Assembly: GCA_003152595.1 (NCBI GenBank)
Contig: PMAM01000046.1
Location: 13,540-28,682 of the forward strand
Direction: 5' to 3'
DNA from: Acidobacterium sp.
GTDB taxonomy: Bacteria; Acidobacteriota; Terriglobia; Terriglobales; Acidobacteriaceae
DNA length: 15,143 nt
Of this stretch, positions 8,701 through 15,143 are shown piece by piece (position 1 is the stretch's first letter; every line of letters starts with the position of its first letter). The translations under genes were made by a program, and so were the position numbers. Under the pieces are notes generated by a model, which worked only from the letters and a program-made list of their open reading frames with translations, was not told the origin of the DNA and made no database searches.

Positions 8701-9290
8701 GCCCGAGAATGGACTGGGGACCCTGTGGCTTCGATTACCGTGACGTAGAGAACGCCGCCCTCGTTGCCCGGAGCAATTTCCAGCGCTTCGACCGTGTGGG
8801 ACGAGCGCTCATCGATAACTGGGAAATCGCGCCGCTGATTCACATCGCCAGCGGCGCGGCCGTCAACGTACAGACCGGAACCGACGTCTCCTTAACCGAC
8901 ATTGGCGAGGACCGCCCCAACCTCGTCTCCGGCGTCAGCCCCTACGCCAAAGTGAACTTCCGCGCCCTGTCCGGAGAGGCCAACCGCGAATACCTCAACC
9001 CGGCTGCCTTTGTGGCCGCCGCTTCCGGCACTTATGGCGATGCTGGCCGCAATGCCTTCAGGACCCCGCCATTCTTCCAGTTCGACAGCCAGATCTCGCG
9101 CATCTTCCCATTGCACGAAAGGCTGAATCTGGATACGCGGCTGGAATGCTTTAACGTGCTCAACCACCCGAATTTTGGCAGCCCCACAGCCACTATTTCC
9201 TCGTCGACCTTCGGTCAAATTTCCTCGACAGCGTCGGCGAACAACTTCAGCGCGCGAGTTTTCCAGGGGAGCGTCAAGCTCAGCTTCTAG
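5799..9290 (+). CDS. Oar-like TonB-dependent outer-membrane receptor with carboxypeptidase-regulatory domain
   Basis: A 1163-residue outer-membrane protein. Residues 1-32 are a Sec signal peptide ending ALPAMA before Q33. Residues about 38-120 form a carboxypeptidase-regulatory-like beta-sandwich (GTVQDSSGAVVPNAAVTI, then GVYVFPGLITGTYNLSV). A plug-like region follows (KQTIDSRDITEMPLNSAGRQ), then a long aromatic-rich barrel with the NEFGGTFGGPI motif typical of this group, ending VKLSF with a terminal Phe as expected for barrel assembly. This architecture is abundant in Acidobacteriota and related to Myxococcus Oar; I saw no clear TonB box and no SusD gene. The position after three carbohydrate-active genes, with similar operator palindromes, suggests import or binding of pectin-derived oligosaccharides, but substrate identity is an inference. 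An in-frame TTG at 5697 is rejected as start because it is the -35 box of the promoter. Transcription likely ends at the hairpin at 9314-9346. Confidence 0.9.
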   Translation: MQVRRTSFLWNLVSRFAAPGFLLSFLALPAMAQIAGTANVQGTVQDSSGAVVPNAAVTIIDAATQVSHSAKTNSAGVYVFPGLITGTYNLSVAASGFETYQQTGIVLEVGSSIAINVNLRVGRAETKIEVRSEGLALQTEDASYKQTIDSRDITEMPLNSAGRQITGLLTISGGANTAPGNDFTGSKYSYQTISISIAGGNGNTTLWRLDGGDNQDYMANGNMPFPFPDAVSQFSVESTVLGAQEGEHTGGYVNVVTRSGTNTYHGSAFEFIRNNIIDATNFYSVTPDTLHQNEFGGTFGGPILHDKLFAFAGYQRLNYTKQQASTKAFVPTAANLTGDFSVTDGPNCESSKKTVQLVDPLTGTPLTGDKYATPPAYLAQSLALEKYLPAINPAVDTNNCGEVSYSIPLAEHDNEFVTRMDYTIGPKNSLYGRYFIDGYQQPAFFSPTNILITTQSGNIERTQSFILGLVTAFTPNFVNQAHVTVMRRVDNRGYAPNDINAGTLGISMYQAVPNGLQITEGKFTIGGGTNSVAHFNDNTLAVQDDMTWVHGKHQLAFGGEWVQNELNIGNSYEANGTFTFNGEYSGSGPNGGTTIGDQDLDFLWGTLSAFQQSKQQQNALRGPIPSLYLQDTFHMTPRFTLVGGLRWGPNFMPVDYFNRGTVFNYDDFVNNVSSTVYPNAPAGVLFYGDKGVPKEFTENSPWQFSPNLAVSWDPMGNGKTVVRAGGELAYDKPNFFTGQRAQQNPPFATAISNTQTSGSAPLNFGAPWSVGQFTTSPFPQPVVPTPSQAQFFAQSQYIVMPKQFLSAYTIQWTLSVQHQFGRGWQGQVDYIGNRTVHDPMGTPLSPALYIPGNWGPGGTGCSPIVTTGPGAVKPGAAGTPCSTTKNQVSRFTLSIANPTQGNQIQGGGTGSNYVNDTGYASYNGMVATLQHRISSDFSLLANWTWSKCLDVVDGQGDIAQTLVQDPYSPRMDWGPCGFDYRDVENAALVARSNFQRFDRVGRALIDNWEIAPLIHIASGAAVNVQTGTDVSLTDIGEDRPNLVSGVSPYAKVNFRALSGEANREYLNPAAFVAAASGTYGDAGRNAFRTPPFFQFDSQISRIFPLHERLNLDTRLECFNVLNHPNFGSPTATISSSTFGQISSTASANNFSARVFQGSVKLSF

Positions 9291-9313
9291 CCAGGACTTC
9301 GCGTACTATCCAC

Positions 9314-9346
9314 GGCCGCCACTGCCTCCCGTGGCGGCCTTTTTTT
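9314..9346 (+). terminator. Rho-independent terminator after the TonB receptor gene
   Basis: A perfect 9-bp stem GGCCGCCAC / GTGGCGGCC with an 8-base loop is followed by seven T residues, 23 bp after the stop codon. The T-tract serves only plus-strand transcription; the minus-strand gene ending at 9368 gets no matching U-tract from it. Confidence 0.93.
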
Positions 9347-9367
9347 GTCTCAAATCGGAGACGCGCG

Positions 9368-9940
9368 TCAGCGAGCAACCGGCTCCGGCGGCAAATAACT
9401 CCTGCTCACCGACACATATCCTTCCCGCGCCACCATCTTCCCGCGCTCGCGGTACATGGCTTCGTCATGAGGCTGCGTGGTTGCCAGTCCGTCGACGTAG
9501 CGATTGAACATGCAGAAGGCGGCGGCGATGAGCACCGTGTCATGAATCTCGAGATCGGTGGCGCCCAGGCTGCGCGCCCCACCGACATCCGCAGCTGTGA
9601 CATTCTTTCCGCCGCGCTGCACTTTCGCCGCGATCACCAGCAGGGCCTTCAGCTTGTCCGAGATCGCCGCATGCTGGAAGTCGGCCTTCACGCGCCGCAC
9701 AAGTTCCTCGTCGCCGCTCAGATGAGCGGCAGCAATGGCGCCGTGAATGCTCTGGCAATAGTGGCAGTCGTTCAGATAAGAAACGTAGGTTGCGATCAGT
9801 TCTCGCTCGCCAGGGGTGAGAGTATTCGGCCCCACCAGCAGGGCCTCTACCAGTTCGTTGAGAGGCTTTGCGGTTTCAGGCCGGAACGCCATCGCGCCGC
9901 GGATTCCCGGCAGCCCTTCCGGGAGCTCAATGTGAGGCAT
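9368..9940 (-). CDS. AhpD/carboxymuconolactone-decarboxylase-family peroxidase-related protein
   Basis: A 190-residue all-alpha protein. The sequence E47-X11-C59-X2-C62-X3-H66 (within YLNDCHYCQSIHG) reproduces exactly the proton-relay and redox-cysteine pattern of AhpD-like alkylhydroperoxidases, so a thiol-dependent peroxidase role is more likely than true 4-carboxymuconolactone decarboxylation. No signal peptide, so cytoplasmic. The ATG at 9940 is chosen over one at 10021: AAAGGA lies 9 bp upstream, and the extra 27 residues of the longer form are not family-like and would cover a predicted promoter. It converges on the TonB receptor gene and is divergent from the large lipoprotein gene. 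Nothing nearby suggests a pathway, so its reductant and substrate are unknown. Confidence 0.85.
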   Translation of the reverse strand: MPHIELPEGLPGIRGAMAFRPETAKPLNELVEALLVGPNTLTPGERELIATYVSYLNDCHYCQSIHGAIAAAHLSGDEELVRRVKADFQHAAISDKLKALLVIAAKVQRGGKNVTAADVGGARSLGATDLEIHDTVLIAAAFCMFNRYVDGLATTQPHDEAMYRERGKMVAREGYVSVSRSYLPPEPVAR

Positions 9941-9987
9941 GGGGTTGGGTCCTTTCCATCTGGGGATGCCAGACCGTAAACTGAGCC

Positions 9988-10017
9988 AGAATCTTCCCCA
10001 GCGGTGAACATCGTCAA
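9988..10017 (-). promoter_or_regulatory. Weak promoter candidate for the AhpD-like gene
   Basis: On the minus strand, TTGACG (10012-10017) is followed after 18 bp by GATTCT (9988-9993). The -35 is good, the -10 poor (3 of 6). It would give a leader of about 40 nt before the ATG at 9940. Confidence 0.3.
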
Positions 10018-13000
10018 GCAACTAAAGTTGGAATTCCTGCGCGGCCTGACCGGCGTTCTGAAGAAATCGCCCGCGATCGATCCATCGCCGGACCCGGCTC
10101 CATCTTTGGGTGGAAGACATTCTTGTAACGAGTCCGGTAACTTGAACAAGGCCTTGCAGTCTTATTGCAACCCCGGTGCTGCCGACTCGCGAGCCGTCGC
10201 GCCACAGACGATTGCCGTCCGCGCCAGGAGTGCGGGAGTTTCCCGCACGCTCGCCTGCCTTGTCGCGTTTGCGGCGATTCTCACCGCCGGTTGCCATTCG
10301 GGTTTGCCGAAGCCAGAGTCGGCACAGTACACGCAATTCGTGCAGGCGTTCTACGTTGGTCTTGGCGCGATGGAGGTGGGCAACGATGTGCGTGCCGAAA
10401 GCGAGCTGTCGCGAGCCACGCAGCTGGCTCCGGGAGAACCCGCGGGATGGGCGGACTGGGGCATTCTCGCGCTGCGTCAGCGCAATTTCGATCCTGCAAA
10501 GCAGCGCCTGGATCGCGCGCACTCGCTGGCTCCCCGGAACAGCCAGATTGACGCCGACCTGGGCGTGCTCGAAAGCACGCGCGGCAATTCGGCCGAAGCA
10601 ATCGCCAATCTGCACAGAGCCGTCGATCTGGACCCGCGCAATCTGCGCGCGCTGTACCTGCTGGCCGTCGAAGTGGAACGGCAGGGAGGGCCGAACAGCG
10701 ATGCCGAATTTCAGCAGCTGATTGAGAAGGTTCTCGCCGCGCAGCCCAACAACCTCGCGGCGCTCGTCGAACTGGCTCGTATCGCGGCCAAGCGCGGAGA
10801 CGCAGCGACTCTTCGCTCGGCGGTCAGTCGCATCGCCGCACAGTCGTCCTCCGCGTGGCCGCCGAGCGTGCAGCAGCAGCTGACTGAGCTGCAGAACGCA
10901 GCGCAATCCGCGCCCGCCACCGCCGCCGTACGCAGCGTCTTCCTGCGCAACGTATTGATGCAGGTGCCGAGCTTCCGGCAAAGCCTGGCCGTAATCAAAG
11001 CGCAACCCGGCGACGAAGCCCAGCCCTTTGTCACTTTCCTGCGACTGCCCTCGCCGTCTTCGCGGCCCGCGCCACCGGATATGGCACTCACGTTCACGCC
11101 CGCACCCCTGGCCACAACTCAGGGCCAAACGTGGGACTGGGTCGGCGCCGTCATGCTGGATGATCAGCTACCTCCGGTCGTCGTCACAGCAAACGCAAAA
11201 ACCGTCAGCCTGACAGGCGGCCCCTCGTTTCCCTTCCCCGGTGGCGCGCACAATGCGTCGCCCGGCCCGGAGTCAGTGTTGCCGCTGGACTTCAACTACG
11301 ATTTCAAAACCGACCTGGTGCTCGCCGGCGCTGGCGGCGTGCGCTTCATGCGACAGGACTCGCCACAGAAGTTCACGGATGTAACTGCGCAGACGAAGCT
11401 CCCGGCTGCGATTCTCAACGCGTCTTACACCGGTGCCTGGGCCGTGGACATCGAGGCCGACGGCGACCTCGATGTTGTACTCAGCACTCAATCCGGTCCG
11501 GCGACAATCCTGCGCAACAACGGCGATGGCACGTTTGCCCCGATTCATCCGTTCGCGGGCGTTTCCGGCGTCCAGCAGTTCGTCTGGGCCGACCTCGATG
11601 GCGATGGCAATCCCGATGCTTCCCTGATCGACGGCTCCGGACAACTGCGCATTTTCCATAATGATCGCGCCGGGAACTTCCACCAGATGGACTCCACGCC
11701 GAAGCTGGGCGCGGTCGTGGCCATCGCAGCCGCTGATACACGTAACAGTGGCAGTCTCGATTTATTGGCAGTCCAGGCCAGCGGCGCCATCACACGGCTT
11801 GTCGATGACAACGGCTCGTGGACTTCATCGCAAATCGCGCAGGTTCCGAATCCCGCGACGACCTTAAAGTCTCCGGTTCGTCTCCTCACACCCGATCTCG
11901 ATAACAATGGCGCCGTCGATTTGGTACTGGCCAATATCGCCGGAACGACGCCGCTCGTCTGGCTCGGCAGCGATGATGGGAGCTTCACCCTGCTGGATCA
12001 CCCGATGGGCTCTCAGCGAATCTTCGCTGCAGCCGACCTCGATCGCTCCGGTCAACTCGATCTGCTGGCTCTCGATGCGAACGGTCAGCCCGTGAAAGAC
12101 ATAAATCATGGGACGAAAAACTACCACTGGCAGGTGATTCGCACCCGCGCGGTCACAGCCGTGGGCGATCAGCGCATCAACTCCTTTGGCATCGGCGGCG
12201 AAATCCAGGCGCGCTCCGGCCTGCTGCTGCAGGCTCAGGCCATCACCGGTCCCGAAGAACATTTCGGCCTTGGCGAGTGGACGACAACAGACGTCGCGCG
12301 CATCCTGTGGCCCAATGGCGCCGTGAACGCCGAATTCCAGATGTCTGCCGATCAGCAAGTGCTCGCAACCCAGCGCCTCAAGGGATCATGCCCGTTCCTC
12401 TTCGCCTGGGACGGCCATACGATGAAATTCGTCAAGGACACCGTGCCATGGGGATCGGCCATCGGGCTGCGCATCAACGCGCTCGGTCCGGCGCGCATCG
12501 CCGCCACCCAGGAGTGGTACAAGATTCCGCGCAATGATCTGGTTCCGCACAATGGCACCTATGACCTGCGCATCACCGGAGAATTGTGGGAGACCTATTA
12601 CTACGACTGGCTGCAGCTGATGACCGTCGATCATCCGCAGGGCACGGAAGTTTTCACCGACGAGCGCTTCGTCGTGCCGCCGGTGAAACTGGCGATCACG
12701 GCGACAGAAACGCCGCATGCGATTGCGCGTGCCGTCGACGACCGCGGAAATGATGTAACCGATCGATTGCGTTCGCTGGATGGACGCTATCTCGATACCT
12801 TCGGACGAGGCCAGTATCAGGGCATCACGCGCGATCACTACGTCGAGATCGATCTGGGCGATGAAGTCCCCACGAGCGGCCCGCTGTACCTCATCGCGCG
12901 TGGGTGGCTGCATCCTTCCGACTCATCCATCAACGTCGCGCTCGGCCAGGGCCAGCACGAGCAGCCCATGCCGCTCAGCCTCGAAGTCGCCGATGGCCAC

Positions 13001-13714
13001 GGCGAATGGACCGTAGCGCACCCGAATCTCGGCTTCCCCGCCGGGCGCAACAAGATCTGCCTTATTGACCTGACCGGCGTCTTCCGACAGGGAACGCCGC
13101 GCAAACTCCGGCTTCGCACCAACCTCGAAATCTACTGGGACCAGATTCAATGGGCGCGCGGCCTGCCCAACACTCCCCTGAAAGTCACGCACATCGATCC
13201 GTCGACGGCCGACCTGCATTATCGCGGCTACTCGACGATTCATCAGGCGAACGCCTCGTCCCCGGAGATTCCCGACTACAACCACATAACATCGACCACA
13301 CAGATCTGGCGCGATCTCGAGGGCTACTACACGCGCTTCGGCGACGTGCGTCCGTTGCTCAATAAGATTGACGACCGTTACGTAATCATGAATGCCGGCG
13401 ACGAACTGGCCCTGCGTTTCGCCGCTCCAGCACCGCCATCCGCCGGGTGGGTGCGCGATTACGTGCTCGCCGGCGATGGCTGGATCAAGGACGGCGATTA
13501 CAATTCCACGTTCTCAGCGACGGTACAGCCGCTGCCGTACCACGGCAAATCCTGGTACGACACGCCGCCGGGCCCGCTGGAGAACGAGTGGGTCTATCGC
13601 CGCCATCCTGAGGACTGGCTGATCTGGCAGACGCGCTATGTCACGCCGGAACCCTTCCGCGACGTCCTCAACGATGAATTTCAGCGAAAACAGGAGGCGC
13701 CGCCGTCACGATGA
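10004..13714 (+). CDS. Large predicted lipoprotein: TPR, FG-GAP repeats, ASPIC/UnbV-like segment and unassigned C-terminal region
   Basis: Up to 1236 residues. A hydrophobic stretch (83-96) ends in the lipobox LTAGC, with C97 as the likely lipidated residue. Residues about 115-265 look like TPR helices (AESELSRATQLAPGEPAGW; AIANLHRAVDLDPRN). About 425-690 hold six D-x-D/N-like loops of FG-GAP/VCBS type, the clearest being DLDGDGNPD (530-538) and DLDNNGAVD (631-639). About 725-795 resembles ASPIC/UnbV (FGLGEW, then ILWPNG). After CPFLFAWDG (796-804) come roughly 430 residues I cannot assign, rich in W, Y and charged residues, possibly beta-sandwich. The start is uncertain: the GTG at 10004 has no ribosome binding site and leaves over 80 residues before the membrane segment; TTG at 10142 or 10154 would be more natural, and no ATG is available. 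It overlaps the next gene by 4 bp. Probable location is the periplasm or outer surface; function unknown. Confidence 0.8.
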   Translation: MNIVKQLKLEFLRGLTGVLKKSPAIDPSPDPAPSLGGRHSCNESGNLNKALQSYCNPGAADSRAVAPQTIAVRARSAGVSRTLACLVAFAAILTAGCHSGLPKPESAQYTQFVQAFYVGLGAMEVGNDVRAESELSRATQLAPGEPAGWADWGILALRQRNFDPAKQRLDRAHSLAPRNSQIDADLGVLESTRGNSAEAIANLHRAVDLDPRNLRALYLLAVEVERQGGPNSDAEFQQLIEKVLAAQPNNLAALVELARIAAKRGDAATLRSAVSRIAAQSSSAWPPSVQQQLTELQNAAQSAPATAAVRSVFLRNVLMQVPSFRQSLAVIKAQPGDEAQPFVTFLRLPSPSSRPAPPDMALTFTPAPLATTQGQTWDWVGAVMLDDQLPPVVVTANAKTVSLTGGPSFPFPGGAHNASPGPESVLPLDFNYDFKTDLVLAGAGGVRFMRQDSPQKFTDVTAQTKLPAAILNASYTGAWAVDIEADGDLDVVLSTQSGPATILRNNGDGTFAPIHPFAGVSGVQQFVWADLDGDGNPDASLIDGSGQLRIFHNDRAGNFHQMDSTPKLGAVVAIAAADTRNSGSLDLLAVQASGAITRLVDDNGSWTSSQIAQVPNPATTLKSPVRLLTPDLDNNGAVDLVLANIAGTTPLVWLGSDDGSFTLLDHPMGSQRIFAAADLDRSGQLDLLALDANGQPVKDINHGTKNYHWQVIRTRAVTAVGDQRINSFGIGGEIQARSGLLLQAQAITGPEEHFGLGEWTTTDVARILWPNGAVNAEFQMSADQQVLATQRLKGSCPFLFAWDGHTMKFVKDTVPWGSAIGLRINALGPARIAATQEWYKIPRNDLVPHNGTYDLRITGELWETYYYDWLQLMTVDHPQGTEVFTDERFVVPPVKLAITATETPHAIARAVDDRGNDVTDRLRSLDGRYLDTFGRGQYQGITRDHYVEIDLGDEVPTSGPLYLIARGWLHPSDSSINVALGQGQHEQPMPLSLEVADGHGEWTVAHPNLGFPAGRNKICLIDLTGVFRQGTPRKLRLRTNLEIYWDQIQWARGLPNTPLKVTHIDPSTADLHYRGYSTIHQANASSPEIPDYNHITSTTQIWRDLEGYYTRFGDVRPLLNKIDDRYVIMNAGDELALRFAAPAPPSAGWVRDYVLAGDGWIKDGDYNSTFSATVQPLPYHGKSWYDTPPGPLENEWVYRRHPEDWLIWQTRYVTPEPFRDVLNDEFQRKQEAPPSR
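10230..10248 (+). other. Perfect hairpin near the start of the large lipoprotein gene
   Basis: GTGCGGGA and TCCCGCAC form an 8-bp stem with a 3-base loop, just before the codons of the hydrophobic signal segment. No start codon lies between it and the lipobox, so it is inside the coding region, close to the true start if that is one of the late TTGs. It could affect early translation or be chance in GC-rich DNA. Confidence 0.35.
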
Positions 13715-15143
13715 AGCGCCCCCCGATCGCTCGCATCATTGTCACGGTCGTGTTCATCGGTATGCTGGCCACGCCCTGGATGATCCGCCATTTCTCCCAC
13801 GCTCAGGCGAGGCCAGTCGCCTCTCAGGTTGATTGCCGGGCCGCGCTGGCCCGTTATGGTTTTTGCTTCCAGCAAGTCGCACACCAGGCGGGCATCGACT
13901 TCGTACACCAGGCCCCGGTCCTCGATCACAAACTCGACGGCATCATGCCTGAAGTGGCCTCGATGGGTGCATCGGTCTCCATCGTCGACTTCGACCGCGA
14001 TGGCTGGCCCGACATCTATGTAACGAACAGCCGCATCGGCAGCCTGAACCATCTCTACCGCAATAACCACGACGGCACCTTCACCGACGTCGCGCAGCAG
14101 TTGGGCGTCGCGGACGTGAATCAACCCGGAACTGGCGTGTCGATGGGCGCGGTGTGGGGCGACTACGACAACGACGGCTATGAGGACCTCTTCCTGATCA
14201 AGTGGGGACGGCCGGAACTGTTCCACAACGACCATGGCCACGGATTCACGCGCGTCAGCGACCATGCAGGTCTGCCGCCGTGGATCAACGCCAATACTGC
14301 CGTTTGGTTCGACTACGACGGCGATGGCCTGCTCGACCTCTTCGTCGCCGGCTACTATCCCGAAGACGTCGACCTGTGGCATCTGAAGAACACGCGCATG
14401 ATGCCGGAGAGCTTCGAGTACGCGAAGAACGGTGGCCGCAAATACCTTTTCCACAACCTGGGCAACGGTCATTTTGAGGAAGTCAGCGCGAAGGCTGGTA
14501 TCGGCAGCCGCCGCTGGGCGCTGGCCTGTGCGGCCACGGATCTGCGCGGCACCGGATACCCCGACCTCTTCGTCGCCAACGATTATGGCGTCTCGGAGTT
14601 CTACCTCAACGACCACGGCCACTTCCGCGAGGCGGGCGAGGAAACCGGGGTTGGCTTCGCTCCCAAGAGCGGCATGAACGCTGCCTTCGGCGACATCTTT
14701 AACCAGGGCAAATATTCCATCTACGTTTCGAACATCTCCGAGGAAGGCATCCTGCTCCAGGGCAACAATCTCTGGGTTCCACAGGAAGGCAACGGCCTCC
14801 ATTATGCGAATCTAGCGCGCGACCTCGGCGTCGAACTCGGCGGGTGGAGCTTCGGCGCGCAGTTTGGCGATCTGAACAACGACGGCAACCTCGACCTGTT
14901 TCTCGAGAATGGCTACATCTCGCTCTCGCGCTCGCGCAGCTACTGGTACGACTTCTCCAAAGTCGCCGGCGGCAACAGCTCCATCATCAGCGACGCCTCG
15001 CACTGGCCGGCGTTTGAAGGCCGCAGCCTCTCTGGCTACCAGCAGAAAAAGGTCTGGATGAATGATGGCGCGGGAAAATTTGAAGACGTCGCGCAGCCCG
15101 TCGGTGTAACCGACACCTATGACGGCCGCGCCATCGCCCTCGC
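13711..15143 (+). CDS. CRTAC1-like FG-GAP repeat protein, exported; 3' end cut by the right window edge
   Basis: I read this frame from the ATG at 13711 to the window edge without a stop: 477 residues, C-terminus missing. Residues 7-32 are hydrophobic (RIIVTVVFIGMLATPWMI, then HAQA) and act as a signal peptide or N-terminal anchor. Five calcium-binding type FG-GAP loops follow: DFDRDGWPD (93-101), DYDNDGYED (151-159), DYDGDGLLD (201-209), a degenerate DLRGTGYPD (277-285) and DLNNDGNLD (387-395), interleaved with LYRNNHDGTFTDVA-like segments. This is the layout of CRTAC1/ASPIC-UnbV proteins; an ASPIC/UnbV domain would be expected beyond the edge. The start overlaps the upstream stop as ATGA, with AGGAGG 13 bp upstream, so translation is probably coupled and the two products made together. 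Likely a seven-bladed beta-propeller outside the cytoplasm; ligand unknown. Confidence 0.85.
   Translation, partial: MKRPPIARIIVTVVFIGMLATPWMIRHFSHAQARPVASQVDCRAALARYGFCFQQVAHQAGIDFVHQAPVLDHKLDGIMPEVASMGASVSIVDFDRDGWPDIYVTNSRIGSLNHLYRNNHDGTFTDVAQQLGVADVNQPGTGVSMGAVWGDYDNDGYEDLFLIKWGRPELFHNDHGHGFTRVSDHAGLPPWINANTAVWFDYDGDGLLDLFVAGYYPEDVDLWHLKNTRMMPESFEYAKNGGRKYLFHNLGNGHFEEVSAKAGIGSRRWALACAATDLRGTGYPDLFVANDYGVSEFYLNDHGHFREAGEETGVGFAPKSGMNAAFGDIFNQGKYSIYVSNISEEGILLQGNNLWVPQEGNGLHYANLARDLGVELGGWSFGAQFGDLNNDGNLDLFLENGYISLSRSRSYWYDFSKVAGGNSSIISDASHWPAFEGRSLSGYQQKKVWMNDGAGKFEDVAQPVGVTDTYDGRAIAL

Noticed and set aside
10022..11128. 368-codon minus-strand open frame
   Set aside because: Antisense to the TPR part of the large lipoprotein; Arg-rich, no domain, no ribosome binding site.
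13681..14802. 373-codon minus-strand open frame
   Set aside because: Antisense to the FG-GAP gene; its Val/Asp/Glu-rich repeats are the reverse complement of the Asp-rich loops.

Overview
The window looks like a chromosomal piece of an acidobacterium, most likely class Terriglobia. This is inferred from gene families and style, not from a marker gene. The signs are GC-rich coding with strong G/C third-position bias, an Oar-like TonB-dependent receptor with an N-terminal carboxypeptidase-regulatory domain and no SusD partner, several secreted glycosidases, and large FG-GAP/ASPIC-UnbV (CRTAC1-like) exported proteins. No rRNA, tRNA, CRISPR array, transposase or phage gene was seen.

Left half (1-9346): a pectin/rhamnogalacturonan utilisation locus. 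On the minus strand a secreted GH28 polygalacturonase-type enzyme (2283-3572) is followed 51 bp later by a GH106 alpha-L-rhamnosidase-type enzyme (2231 to beyond the left edge). Divergently, on the plus strand, lies a Tat-exported GH28-like beta-helix protein (3708-5354). After a 444-bp non-coding leader comes a 1163-residue TonB-dependent outer-membrane transporter (5799-9290), which ends at a clear intrinsic terminator (9314-9346). The non-coding DNA holds three related short palindromes with the core GGTCNNACC: one between the divergent glycosidase genes, one early in the leader, and one just downstream of a good sigma70-type promoter for the transporter. They resemble operators of FadR-type GntR regulators and suggest that one regulator, not in this window, controls the locus.

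Middle (9368-9940, minus): a small AhpD/carboxymuconolactone-decarboxylase-type peroxidase-related protein with a complete E-X11-C-X2-C-X3-H site. It appears unrelated to the glycan genes.

Right part (10004 to the right edge, plus): a two-gene unit joined by an ATGA stop/start overlap. The first gene encodes a very large predicted lipoprotein: TPR repeats, then FG-GAP-type calcium-binding repeats, an ASPIC/UnbV-like segment and an unassigned C-terminal region of about 440 residues. The second encodes an exported FG-GAP/CRTAC1-like protein cut by the window edge. Their coupling and shared repeats suggest they act together outside the cytoplasm. Their function is unknown, and this is the least understood part of the window.
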